From: CAVSKL01 sp963728475 [NCBI: Candidatus Eiseniibacteriota bacterium]
Lineage (GTDB): Bacteria; Eisenbacteria; RBG-16-71-46; JABDJR01
DNA length: 64,000 nt
Reading direction: 5' to 3'
Assembly (NCBI GenBank): GCA_963728475.1
Contig: CAVSKL010000003.1
Span: 620,001-684,000 of the forward strand
Below the pieces are notes generated by a model. That model made no database searches and was not told where the DNA came from. It saw nothing but the letters and a program-made list of their open reading frames with translations. The translations under genes were made by a program, and so were the position numbers. Each line of letters opens with the position of its first letter. Within the stretch, counting starts at the first letter, position 1. Shown here piece after piece: positions 51,582-59,784 of this stretch.

Positions 51582-52817
51582 ATGTTCGATCTGGAAACCG
51601 TCCGCGCCGATTTTCCCGCCCTGGCCCAGTCCGTGCGGGGCAAGCCCCTGGTCTATCTGGACAACGCCGCCACCACCCAGAAGCCCCGGCCGGTTCTGGA
51701 CGCCCTCCGCGACTTCTACGAGACCAAGAACTCCAACGTTCACCGGGGGGTGCACACGCTTGCGGAACGGGCCACCGAGGCGTTCGAGGCGGCCCGGGTC
51801 AAGGTCGCCCGGTTCGTGGGAGCGCCGTCTCCCCTGGAACTGGTGTGGACGCGCGGGACGACCGAGGCGGTGAACCTGGTCGCCTACTCCTGGGCGCGGC
51901 GGACGCTCCGTCCCGGAGACGAGATCCTCCTCACCTCCATGGAGCATCACTCGAACCTGGTCCCGTGGCAGATCGCGGCCAAGGAGACCGGAGCCCGACT
52001 CCGCTACATCCCTATCCGCGAGGACTTTACCCTTGATCTCTCGAAATTGGATGAGCTTCTTACCGGGCGGACCCGCCTGGTGGCGGTGACCCAGATGTCC
52101 AACGTGCTCGGCACCGTGAACCCGGTGCGCGAGATCGCGGCCCGCGCCCACGCCGTCGGCGCGCGGGTGCTGGTGGACGGAGCGCAGTCGGTGCCTCACA
52201 TGCCGGTGGACGTCAAGGACCTCGACTGCGACTTCCTCGCCTTCAGCGGGCACAAGATGCTCGGCCCCACCGGAATCGGCGCCCTCTACGGCAAGATGGA
52301 GCTTCTGCTCGAGATGGGTCCCTTTCAGGGGGGAGGGGAGATGATCAACGAGGTGGGGCTCGAGAGCTCCACCTACAAGGACCCGCCCCACAAGTTCGAG
52401 GCGGGCACCCCCGACATCGCGGGCGCGGTGGGGATGGGGGCGGCGGTGGACTACCTGAGCGGTCTCGGGATGGAGGCGGTGCGCACCCACGAGGAGGCGG
52501 TGACCGCCTACGCCCTGGAGTCGCTGGCCCGGCTGGACGGGGTCCACGTGCAGGGCCCGTCCAGCGGCCGCGGGGGCGCGGTCTCGTTCTCGGTGGACGG
52601 GATCCATCCGCACGACCTGGCCACCATCGTGGATTCGGAGGGGGTGGCGATCCGCGCCGGGCATCACTGTGCGCAGCCGCTCATGCGTTGGCTGAAGGTC
52701 ACCGCCACCGCGCGGGCCTCGTTCTACCTCTACAACACCCGGACCGAGGTGGACGTGCTCGTCCGCGCCATCGGGAAGGCTCAGAGCATCTTCGGCAAGG
52801 CGCGGCAGCCGGCCTGA
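51582..52817 (+). CDS. sufS: SufS-type cysteine desulfurase
   Basis: 411 residues. 'YLDNAATTQKPRPVLDAL' opens the fold, 'SMEHHSNLVPWQ' and 'FLAFSGHKMLGPTGIG' (PLP Lys) define the SufS/CsdA group, and 'IRAGHHCAQPLM' holds the active Cys. It releases sulfane sulfur from cysteine for iron-sulfur cluster assembly, matching the many Fe-S enzymes nearby (KorAB, ferredoxin, MutY). No sufE, sufU or sufBCD gene is adjacent. Confidence 0.95.
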   Translation: MFDLETVRADFPALAQSVRGKPLVYLDNAATTQKPRPVLDALRDFYETKNSNVHRGVHTLAERATEAFEAARVKVARFVGAPSPLELVWTRGTTEAVNLVAYSWARRTLRPGDEILLTSMEHHSNLVPWQIAAKETGARLRYIPIREDFTLDLSKLDELLTGRTRLVAVTQMSNVLGTVNPVREIAARAHAVGARVLVDGAQSVPHMPVDVKDLDCDFLAFSGHKMLGPTGIGALYGKMELLLEMGPFQGGGEMINEVGLESSTYKDPPHKFEAGTPDIAGAVGMGAAVDYLSGLGMEAVRTHEEAVTAYALESLARLDGVHVQGPSSGRGGAVSFSVDGIHPHDLATIVDSEGVAIRAGHHCAQPLMRWLKVTATARASFYLYNTRTEVDVLVRAIGKAQSIFGKARQPA

Positions 52818-52860
52818 GCCGGCCCTCGAGCGCCGCGCATCCCACCCGGGGGCCCGGGGC

Positions 52861-52993
52861 GGTCACGCCCGGTCCAGCGCGCTCCCACCCGGTTGGTCGC
52901 GCCCTGTCCGGCGGGCGGTCACGCCCGGTCCAGCGCGCTCCTACCCGGTTGGTCACGCCCTGTCCGGCGGGCGGTCACGCCCGGTCCAGCGCC
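52861..52993. repeat. 56-bp tandem repeat extending from the DUF302 gene's 3' end
   Basis: GGTCACGCCCGGTCCAGCG begins at 52861, 52917 and 52973, exact 56-base spacing. The last copy contains the stop codon and final codons of the DUF302 gene (TCA at 52975-52977). Confidence 0.85.
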
Positions 52994-53376
52994 CGCCGGA
53001 GCCGCTCCCGGGCGTCCTTCATGAACGGCCGGAAGACCTCGGGGTTCGGGATCACCCGGATCATCGCCTCGGGGTCCATGATCGCGATCACCGCGTCTCC
53101 GCCGTCGTCCTCCGTCACCACCACGTTGCAGGGGAGGAGGAGTCCGATCGCCGGGTCCGCGGTCAGGGCCGCGTGGGCGAGTTGGGGGTTGCAGGCCCCC
53201 AGGATGACGTACTTGCGGAAGTCCCGGTCGAGCTTCTTCCTGAGGGTTGCCTTGACGTCGATCTCGGTGAGGATGCCGAAGCCCTCGACCTTGAGCGCGG
53301 CCTCGATCCGCTCCCGCGCGGTCTCGAAGGAAACGCCCTTCAGCACTCGGGTCATGGCATAGTCCACGTTCATCAT
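52975..53376 (-). CDS. DUF302 domain protein
   Basis: 133 residues from ATG 53376 (a second ATG follows directly). 'FETARERIEAALKVEGFGIL' and 'YVILGACNPQLAHAALTADP' plus 'LLLPCNVVVTEDD' are the DUF302 pattern, a small dimeric fold of unclear biochemical role. GGGAGAAGAAG lies upstream. The gene terminates in a 56-bp repeat. Confidence 0.88.
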   Translation of the reverse strand: MMNVDYAMTRVLKGVSFETARERIEAALKVEGFGILTEIDVKATLRKKLDRDFRKYVILGACNPQLAHAALTADPAIGLLLPCNVVVTEDDGGDAVIAIMDPEAMIRVIPNPEVFRPFMKDARERLRRALDRA

Positions 53377-53520
53377 CGTTCTTCTTCTCCCTGGTCCGCG
53401 GCGCCGGTAGGAGGCGTGTCGCATTGCCGGTAGGTGGGTTGTCGCATTCCACCGTATCACCGGAGGGACGCGCGGGGGCGCGGGAGGTCACGGCCCGGCC
53501 CCGGCCCGCGCGGGCCTGTG

Positions 53521-53562
53521 CGCGGGCTTCCGCGCGGGCTTCCGCGCGGGCTTCCGCGCGGG
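53521..53562. repeat. 12-bp tandem repeat CGCGGGCTTCCG
   Basis: Three perfect copies in a row plus a partial fourth. Confidence 0.85.
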
Positions 53563-53652
53563 CGCGGGAAGTCCCGGCGGTCCCGGGTTCTCCCCGGGCG
53601 GTCGCTCTCCCGGTTCCCCCGGGACGACCGGGTCCCCTCGCGGTTGTCCGCA

Positions 53653-53670
53653 TAGGGACCCGGGTCCCTA
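53653..53670. repeat. Palindrome TAGGGACCCGGGTCCCTA, copy 3
   Basis: Perfect 18-base palindrome at the left end of an 82-base duplicated block; a shortened copy (GGACCCGGGTCC, 53774-53785) begins the second block. Confidence 0.85.
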
Positions 53671-53855
53671 CCCGGTGGCCGTCATCGACGGCACCGGACC
53701 CGCGGCTGGGCCCGTCCGCGCCGCCCGCGCCCCGGGAGGCGAGTTGCCATGGTTCCGGCTCTGGATCAGACACGGACCCGGGTCCCTACCCGGTGGCCGT
53801 CATCGACGGCACCGGACCCGCGGCTGGGCCCGTCCGCGCCGCCCGCGCCCCGGGA
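53656..53855. repeat. 82-bp direct duplication, offset 118 bases
   Basis: 53656-53737 recurs at 53774-53855, base for base as read by eye. Each begins in the palindrome and runs through CCCGGTGGCCGTCATCGACG. A 36-base unique segment separates them. Confidence 0.85.
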
Positions 53856-54062
53856 ATCGTCGGGAAACGACGCGCCGCTCCCCGGCCACGGTTGTTTCCC
53901 CGGACCGGGGGCACGGCCCCGGCCCGGCAACTCACCACCCCCGCCGTAAGTGTCCGCAAACGGATGACGGGCCGCAGCCGCCTTGTTACCCTTCATGGTT
54001 CCGTGCGGCGCCCGGCGGTTCCGAGCGCCGTCCGGAAGCCGTGAAAGGGGACCGCTTCCGCC

Positions 54063-54578
54063 ATGAAATCGCCGATCGGAATGCCGCTCCGGGCCGTGAT
54101 TCCCGCCGCCGTGATCCTGGCCTGGGCCCTGGCCGCCTGCGGAGGCGGGCACAAGGCCAAGGCGCCGGAGGACGACGCCGCCGCCACCGACCCCGCCATG
54201 ATGGAAGCGCGCAGCGACTATCGCTTCTACTGCGCCGCCTGCCACGGGAACGACGGGCGCGGGGCCAAGAACCTGTTCCCGCCGCTCCGCGGCTCCCGGT
54301 GGTTGAACGGGGATCCCGCGGTCCCCATCCGGGTGGTGCTCCACGGACTCTCCGGAGCGATCACGGTGGAGGGGGGGGAGTTCATGAACCAGATGCCGCC
54401 CCTGGGCGCGCGGCTCCCCGACGCCAAGATCGCCGAGATCCTCACCTACGTGCGGGCATCGTGGGGCAACACCGGCGGCCCGGTGACCGCGGAAATGGTG
54501 AAAGAGGTTCGGGACGGCACCCAGGACCGGAACCGCCCCTTCTCGCCGGAAGACCTGAAGAACCTCAGCTCCCAGTAA
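54063..54578 (+). CDS. Lipoprotein c-type cytochrome
   Basis: 171 residues. Lipobox Cys26 ('WALAACGGG'), haem site CAACH (Cys57, Cys60, His61) and the sixth ligand in 'FMNQMPPLG' (Met111 best placed). Small class I cytochromes of this kind carry electrons at the outer face of the cytoplasmic membrane, often to an oxidase. No oxidase subunit is adjacent. Its 3' end overlaps mutY on the other strand by 14 bases. Confidence 0.92.
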   Translation: MKSPIGMPLRAVIPAAVILAWALAACGGGHKAKAPEDDAAATDPAMMEARSDYRFYCAACHGNDGRGAKNLFPPLRGSRWLNGDPAVPIRVVLHGLSGAITVEGGEFMNQMPPLGARLPDAKIAEILTYVRASWGNTGGPVTAEMVKEVRDGTQDRNRPFSPEDLKNLSSQ

Positions 54579-55662
54579 GGCGTTCCACCGCGGACAGGAT
54601 CTTGGCGGTCATCGAGGAGATCGGGTACGACCCGACCGAGGCCCCGTCCACCCACGTCCGCTGCCCCCCCGCCGCCCGGGGCGGCCGCCGCGCGCGCACC
54701 GCGAAGGCCCGGACGGTGATCCGGCGATAGGTGATGCTGTGGCGGGCGCGGGCCAGCTCGCCTTCCACCGAGAAGCCGTGCGCCAGGACCGAGACCAGGT
54801 GCCCGGAGAGCGCTTCCCGCGGGTCGTCACCGGGGGGAACGTCCACCCCCGGAAATTCCCAGGTCCCGTCGAGGAGCCTGGGGTCGCGGCGCAGCACCAG
54901 GAGCACCCGCCCGTGGTGGCGGATCACCGCCAGCGCCCGTTCCACCGCCACCGTCTCCCGGGCCTTGTCGCGCCGGGGCCAGCCCTCGGGCTCGCCCACG
55001 GCCCGGGCCCGGCAGGTCTCGCGCCAGGGACACTCCCCGCAGCGGGGGGCGTGGGGGAGGCAGACGGTGGCCCCCAGCTCCATCATCGCCTGGTTCCAGT
55101 CGCCGGGCCGCGCCGGCTCCAGCAGCCGGTCGGCCAGATCCCACAGCGCGCGCCGGACGGGGGCGCGGTCGGTGGAGGGCTCGAGCGCGATCAACCGCGC
55201 CAGCACCCGGATCACGTTCCCGTCCAGCACCGCCCGCGGGATGCCGTGGACGATGCTCCCCAGGGCGGCGGCGGTGTAGTCGCCCACCCCGGGAAGCGCG
55301 CGCAGGCTCCCGAGGTCGGCGGGGAGCCGCCCCCCGTGCTCGCTCACGACCGCCCGTGCCGCCGCCTGGAGGTTCCGGGCCCGCCGGTAGTAACCCAGGC
55401 CGGACCAGGCCGCCCGCACCTCGTCTTCCGGGGCCTCGGCCAGATGCGAGAGGGTGGGGAACCGCGAGAGGAACCGCTCGAAATAGGGAAGCACGGTGGC
55501 CACCTGCGTCTGCTGCAGCATGAACTCCGAGACCAGGACCCGGTAGGGCTCGGGCCGGTCCCGCCAGGGAAGGGAGCGGCGGTGGCGGTCGTACCAGGCC
55601 AGCAGCGCGCGGCGGAGCGCGGCGGCCCCGGGCGGATTGGGGATGGGGAGGGGTTCCAGCAT
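54565..55662 (-). CDS. mutY: A/G-specific adenine glycosylase
   Basis: 365 residues from ATG 55662. 'VSEFMLQQTQVATVLPYFER' , the helix-hairpin-helix 'LPGVGDYTAAALGS' with catalytic Asp in 'VLDGNVIRVLARL', and the [4Fe-4S] cysteines in 'CLPHAPRCGECPWRETC' identify MutY. The C-terminal NUDIX-like domain ('RDPRLLDGTWEFPGVDV') recognises 8-oxoguanine. It removes adenine mispaired with 8-oxoG. A longer start at 55704 is possible. Confidence 0.95.
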   Translation of the reverse strand: MLEPLPIPNPPGAAALRRALLAWYDRHRRSLPWRDRPEPYRVLVSEFMLQQTQVATVLPYFERFLSRFPTLSHLAEAPEDEVRAAWSGLGYYRRARNLQAAARAVVSEHGGRLPADLGSLRALPGVGDYTAAALGSIVHGIPRAVLDGNVIRVLARLIALEPSTDRAPVRRALWDLADRLLEPARPGDWNQAMMELGATVCLPHAPRCGECPWRETCRARAVGEPEGWPRRDKARETVAVERALAVIRHHGRVLLVLRRDPRLLDGTWEFPGVDVPPGDDPREALSGHLVSVLAHGFSVEGELARARHSITYRRITVRAFAVRARRPPRAAGGQRTWVDGASVGSYPISSMTAKILSAVERLTGS

Positions 55663-55785
55663 CGGGGAAGTGTCGGCGATGGCGCGGGCCGGGGCAAGCG
55701 GCAACCCCGTCCGGCAGGCCCCGGAACCCGGTATGCCGTTTGATTGAATTGGCTTTTCACGGTCGGCGGGGCCTGGCCCGGGCTC

Positions 55786-55791
55786 TATACT
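55786..55791 (+). promoter_or_regulatory. TATACT -10 box for the universal stress gene
   Basis: TATACT 66 bases before ATG 55857. No good -35; a sigma factor tolerant of this may be used. Confidence 0.4.
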
Positions 55792-55856
55792 GGGTCTCGA
55801 TATCCGGTATGCGTCCGCTGCCTTCAGGCTCCAACCGCGAAGGAAGGAGGGGCGTT

Positions 55857-56321
55857 ATGGCTCGGAAGTTCATGAAAATCGTGGCTCCGACCGACTTCTC
55901 GGAGACCTCGCGCGAAGCGGTGCGTTACGCCATGGACCTGGTCGCCCCCGGAGGGACGATCCTGGTCTGTCACGTGGTGGACGACGTGCAGCTCACCTAC
56001 GGGTACGTGGGGGTGGCGGTCCCTCCCCCGGAGCTGGACCGCCGGGTGACCGACGAGGCGCAGCGTGAGCTGGCCGATTTCGTGCCGGCACCGGTCCCCG
56101 AGGGGGTGACGGTGGAGCAGAAGGTGCTCCACGGCTCCCCCTACCTGGGGATCGTGAAGATGGCGAAGGATCGAAAGGCGGACCTGATCGTGATGGGAAC
56201 CCACGGGCGCACCGGTCTCAAGCACATGCTCCTGGGGAGCGTGGCCGAGAAGGTGGTGCGGCGAGCCCCCTGTCCGGTGCTGGTGGTGCACCAGCCCGAC
56301 GGGGAATTCGAGACCGCCTGA
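55857..56321 (+). CDS. Universal stress protein (UspA family, ATP-binding type)
   Basis: 154 residues. 'IVAPTDFSETSREAVRYAMD' is the first strand and helix, and 'MGTHGRTGLKHMLLGSVAEK' the G-x2-G-x9-G-S ATP-binding signature. AAGGAAGGAGGGG is the ribosome site. It precedes the acyl-CoA synthetase gene by three bases, suggesting co-transcription. Role: stress resistance, details unknown. Confidence 0.93.
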   Translation: MARKFMKIVAPTDFSETSREAVRYAMDLVAPGGTILVCHVVDDVQLTYGYVGVAVPPPELDRRVTDEAQRELADFVPAPVPEGVTVEQKVLHGSPYLGIVKMAKDRKADLIVMGTHGRTGLKHMLLGSVAEKVVRRAPCPVLVVHQPDGEFETA

Positions 56322-56324
56322 CCC

Positions 56325-58493
56325 GTGGACGTCCAGGCCGACCACGTCGAACCCCCGGCCGGGTTCCGCCCCCCCGAGGTGGACCTCTCCGGGCTCCTCC
56401 GGCCGCGTTCGGTGGCGGTGATCGGGGCCTCGACCCGCCGCGGCACCATCGGAGGGGAGATCTTCCGAAACCTCCTCGCCACCGGCTTTAACGGCCCCGT
56501 CTACCCGGTGAACCCCAAGGCGGACTCCGTCCAGTCGGTCAAGGCCTTCCCCCGGGTGGGCGACATCCCGGACGAGGTGGACCTGGCGGTGGTGGTGGTG
56601 CCGGCGCGGCTGGTGCTCCCGGTGGTGGAGGAATGCGCCGGGAAGGGGGTGCGCGGGGTGGTGGTCATCTCCGCCGGGTTCAAGGAGACCGGCGAGGAAG
56701 GGGCCGTATTGGAGGCGCAGCTCAAGCGCCTGGTCCGCGACCGTGGGATGCGCATGGTGGGCCCGAACTGCCTGGGGGTCTTGACCACCGATCCGGACGT
56801 GCGCCTCGACGCGACCTTCGCCCCCACCTATCCGCCCGAGGGCACGGTGGCCATCGCCAGCCAGAGCGGAGCCCTCGGGGTGGCGATCCTCGACTACACC
56901 CGCGAGTACAACATCGGGGTGAGCGAGTTCGTCTCCATGGGGAACAAGACCGATCTTTCCGGTAACGACCTCGTCCAGTGGTGGGACCGCGACCCGCGCA
57001 CCCGGGTCATCCTTCTCTACCTGGAGTCGTTCGGAAACCCGCGCAAGTTCACCCGCCTGGCCCGCGAGATCACCCGCCGTAAGCCGATCGTGGCGGTCAA
57101 GAGCGGCCGGTCCCGCCGCGGCGCCGGCGCCGCCACCAGCCACACCGGCGCCCTGGCCGGGGCCGACGTGGCGGTGGACGCGCTCATGGCCCAGACCGGG
57201 GTGATCCGGGTGGACACGGTGGACGAACTCTTCGACATGGCCGCGTTCCTGGCCAACCAGCCCGTGCCCACCGGCCGCCGGGTGGCCATCCTCACCAACG
57301 CCGGAGGGCCGGGCATCCTGGCCACCGACGCCTGCGAGGCCTACGGGCTCATCATCCCCGACCTGGACCCCGCCACCACCGCGGGGTTCGGCGAATTCCT
57401 CCCCCCCGAGGCCAGCGTGAAGAACCCGGTGGACATGATCGCCTCCGCCACCGCCCGGAGCTTTGAGCGGGGGACGCGCCTCCTCCTCGAGGACCCCAAC
57501 GTGGACGCGGTGATCGTGCTCTTTGTGCCCCCCATCATCACCGAGCCCAAGGAAGTGGGGCAGGCGATCGTGGCCGGAGCGGAGGGGACGAAGAAGCCGG
57601 TCCTCTCCTGTTTCCTGGGCCGGCACGGGGTGCCGGAAGGGCTGCGGTCGCTGAAGCGCGGCCACATCCCGAGCTACGCCTTTCCCGAGAGCGCGGTGCG
57701 GGTGCTCTCCCGCGCCGTCCGCTACGGGGAATGGCTGGAGCGGCCGGAGGGGAGGGAACGCGCCTTTGCCGACTTGGACGCCGCCGCCGCCCGACGCGCG
57801 CTGGAGTCCGCGCGCTCCCGCCTCGACGGCTCGGCGGGATGGCTGAGCCCGCCGGAGGTGGGCGCGGTTCTCGGCGCCTACGGGATCCGGGTTCCCGAGG
57901 CCCGGCCGGCCCGCGACGGGAAGGAAGCGGTGGCGGCGGCGCGGGAGCTGGGCTTCCCGGTGGTGGTCAAGCTCTTCTCCCACAACCTCGCCCACAAGAC
58001 CGATGTGGGCGGGGTGCGCCTGGACCTGCGCACCGAGGAGGAGGTCCTGCGGGCAACCGCGGAGATCCGGAGCGCGCTCGAGGCGCGCGGCCTGGCCCAC
58101 GAACTCGAGGGGTTCACGGTGCAACCCCTGGTCAAGGAGGGGGTCGAGATCATCGTGGGGGTCACCCAGGATCCCAAGTTCGGCCCCCTGGTGGCGTTCG
58201 GGCTGGGCGGCGTGCACGTGGAGCTGATGAAGGACGTGGCCTTCCGGCTCCATCCCCTCACCGACCGCGACGCCGCCGAGATGGTGCGGGCGGTGAAGGG
58301 CTATCCGCTTCTCGACGGGTATCGCGGCGCGCCCCGGGCCGACGTGCCCGCGGTGGAGGAGGTGCTCCTGCGCGTGTCGGCGATGCTGCGCGACCTGCCC
58401 GAGATCGCGGAGATGGACCTGAACCCGGTCAAGGTGCTGCAGGCGGGCCACGGCTGCCTCACCGTGGATGCCCGGATCCGGCTGGGGGAGTGA
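56325..58493 (+). CDS. ADP-forming acyl-CoA synthetase, fused alpha-beta
   Basis: 722 residues from a GTG. The CoA-binding Rossmann part comes first ('VAVIGASTRRGTIGGEIFRN'), then the ligase-CoA region ('IASQSGALGVAIL') with the catalytic His in 'ATSHTGALAGAD', and a C-terminal ATP-grasp domain ('VVVKLFSHNLAHKTDVGGV' and 'EMDLNPVKVL'). The enzyme converts acyl-CoA, ADP and phosphate to the acid, CoA and ATP. With KorAB this gives substrate-level ATP from 2-oxoacids. Which acyl group is used is not shown. Confidence 0.92.
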   Translation: MDVQADHVEPPAGFRPPEVDLSGLLRPRSVAVIGASTRRGTIGGEIFRNLLATGFNGPVYPVNPKADSVQSVKAFPRVGDIPDEVDLAVVVVPARLVLPVVEECAGKGVRGVVVISAGFKETGEEGAVLEAQLKRLVRDRGMRMVGPNCLGVLTTDPDVRLDATFAPTYPPEGTVAIASQSGALGVAILDYTREYNIGVSEFVSMGNKTDLSGNDLVQWWDRDPRTRVILLYLESFGNPRKFTRLAREITRRKPIVAVKSGRSRRGAGAATSHTGALAGADVAVDALMAQTGVIRVDTVDELFDMAAFLANQPVPTGRRVAILTNAGGPGILATDACEAYGLIIPDLDPATTAGFGEFLPPEASVKNPVDMIASATARSFERGTRLLLEDPNVDAVIVLFVPPIITEPKEVGQAIVAGAEGTKKPVLSCFLGRHGVPEGLRSLKRGHIPSYAFPESAVRVLSRAVRYGEWLERPEGRERAFADLDAAAARRALESARSRLDGSAGWLSPPEVGAVLGAYGIRVPEARPARDGKEAVAAARELGFPVVVKLFSHNLAHKTDVGGVRLDLRTEEEVLRATAEIRSALEARGLAHELEGFTVQPLVKEGVEIIVGVTQDPKFGPLVAFGLGGVHVELMKDVAFRLHPLTDRDAAEMVRAVKGYPLLDGYRGAPRADVPAVEEVLLRVSAMLRDLPEIAEMDLNPVKVLQAGHGCLTVDARIRLGE

Positions 58494-58563
58494 CGCGATT
58501 GTTGTCGATTTCGCAACGCGTTGCCGCATGGTTACTTAGGTCCGGAGACCGAGGCCCCGCCGC

Positions 58564-58592
58564 TTGTCTCGGAACGCCGGGAGGGCTAGCCT
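58564..58592 (+). promoter_or_regulatory. Promoter for the chalcone-isomerase-like gene
   Basis: TTGTCT (58564-58569), 17-base spacer, TAGCCT (58587-58592). The leader to ATG 58653 is about 54 bases, with GGAGG near the start. Confidence 0.45.
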
Positions 58593-58652
58593 TGTCCCGG
58601 GGGGCGGCGAACGGGGCGTCCCGGTCCGAACGGGAAACCTGGAGGTAGGGGA

Positions 58653-59336
58653 ATGAAATCGACCATGGCATTGCTCCTCGCCACCGCCTGCGCGGCCTCG
58701 GCCGTCCCCTCCCCGGCGCGGGCCCGGCAGGGCGGCGCGCCTCCCCCCCAGGTGCTGAACGTCACCTCGGCCGGGGAGACCTTCCCGGGCACCGGCACCG
58801 ACGACTCCTTTCCCCGGCGGATCCGCGTCGCCGCGCGGGGCGAGTCGTGGATCCTGGACGCGCTGGGCTCGGGAATGCGGAAGAAGCTGATCATCAAGGT
58901 CTACGAAGGGGTCGCCTACGCCGACACCTCCGCCGGCCTGGGAGCGGATCCCTTCGCGGCGCTCATCGACGGCGACTTTCCCAAACGGATCCTCATGCAC
59001 TTCGTGCACGACGTCGACTCGGGCAAGATCCGCGGCGCGTTCGAGGAGGGATTCGACAAGACCGCGCCCGAGGCCGGACGCACCCCGGAGCTGAAGGCCG
59101 ACCTGGCGAAGTTCCTGGACTATTTCCAGGGTGAGGGAGTGAAGGACGGGGACGACATCGACTTCATCTGGATGCCGGGGATGGGGCTCTACACCGTGAT
59201 CGCCCGGAGCCCCAAGCCCCCCATCGACGACCCCGCGCTGGCCCGGGCCCTGTGGGGAATCTGGTTCGGCGCGGACCCGGTCAACGACGGCCTCAAGCGC
59301 GACCTGGTGCGCTTCGTGACCGGTCCGCAGAAGTAG
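58653..59336 (+). CDS. Secreted chalcone-isomerase-like protein
   Basis: 227 residues with a signal peptide ('ALLLATACAASAVPSPARA'). The body shows the chalcone-isomerase-like (CHI_3) pattern: 'GSGMRKKLIIKVYEGVAYAD', 'FPKRILMHFVHDVDSGKIRG' and 'DIDFIWMPGMGLYTVI', ending 'ALARALWGIWFGADPVNDGL'. Bacterial members are mostly uncharacterised and may bind fatty acids or isomerise small molecules. Expected in the periplasm. Confidence 0.85.
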   Translation: MKSTMALLLATACAASAVPSPARARQGGAPPPQVLNVTSAGETFPGTGTDDSFPRRIRVAARGESWILDALGSGMRKKLIIKVYEGVAYADTSAGLGADPFAALIDGDFPKRILMHFVHDVDSGKIRGAFEEGFDKTAPEAGRTPELKADLAKFLDYFQGEGVKDGDDIDFIWMPGMGLYTVIARSPKPPIDDPALARALWGIWFGADPVNDGLKRDLVRFVTGPQK

Positions 59337-59367
59337 GAACAAGGGGAAGGGACGGGAGGAGGAAGAA

Positions 59368-59658
59368 TTGGCGACCACCATCACTGAGGAATGCATCGGC
59401 TGCGGGGCGTGCGAGCCCGCGTGTCCCAATCAGGCGATCGCCCCCGGCGACGACGCCTACGTCATCGACCCCGGGCTCTGCACCGAGTGCGTGGGATTCC
59501 ACGACGAGGAGCAGTGCCAGGCGGTCTGTCCGGTGGAGTGCTGCCTCCCCGATCCGGCGCGCCCGGAGACGGAGGAAGCGCTCCTGGAGCGCGCCCGGCG
59601 GCTCCATCCGGAGGTCGAGTTCGGCCCCGATTTCCCCAGCCGGTTCCGGAAGGTTTGA
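59368..59658 (+). CDS. 2[4Fe-4S] ferredoxin (YfhL-like)
   Basis: 96 residues from a TTG at 59368 with GGAGGAGG upstream. Cluster ligands: 'CIGCGACEPACPNQAI' and 'CTECVGFHDEEQCQAVCP'; the eight-residue insertion in the second motif is the YfhL/Alvin type, which has an extended C-terminal helix. A likely electron carrier for the KorAB oxidoreductase. It follows the chalcone-isomerase-like gene by 31 bases. Confidence 0.93.
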   Translation: MATTITEECIGCGACEPACPNQAIAPGDDAYVIDPGLCTECVGFHDEEQCQAVCPVECCLPDPARPETEEALLERARRLHPEVEFGPDFPSRFRKV

Positions 59659-59784
59659 GCCGGTGGAGGGGCCTCTGACGAGGAGAGTAGACGAGGAGCG
59701 CGCCGGAGGGCGGCGCGCGAACCACCCAGAACCGCCCCCGTCGATGCCGCGCGTGAACACGAGGGGATTGGAGGATAGAGGAGC

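Larger units (their letters stand above)
53377..54062. other. 686-base gene-free, repeat-rich region between DUF302 and cytochrome genes
   Basis: Contains 12-base repeats (GCGGGCTTCCGC, about four copies near 53521-53560), two copies of the palindrome, and an 82-base direct duplication (53656-53737 and 53774-53855). Several open frames run through but simply follow the repeats. No promoter is confidently seen for the cytochrome gene. Confidence 0.65.
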
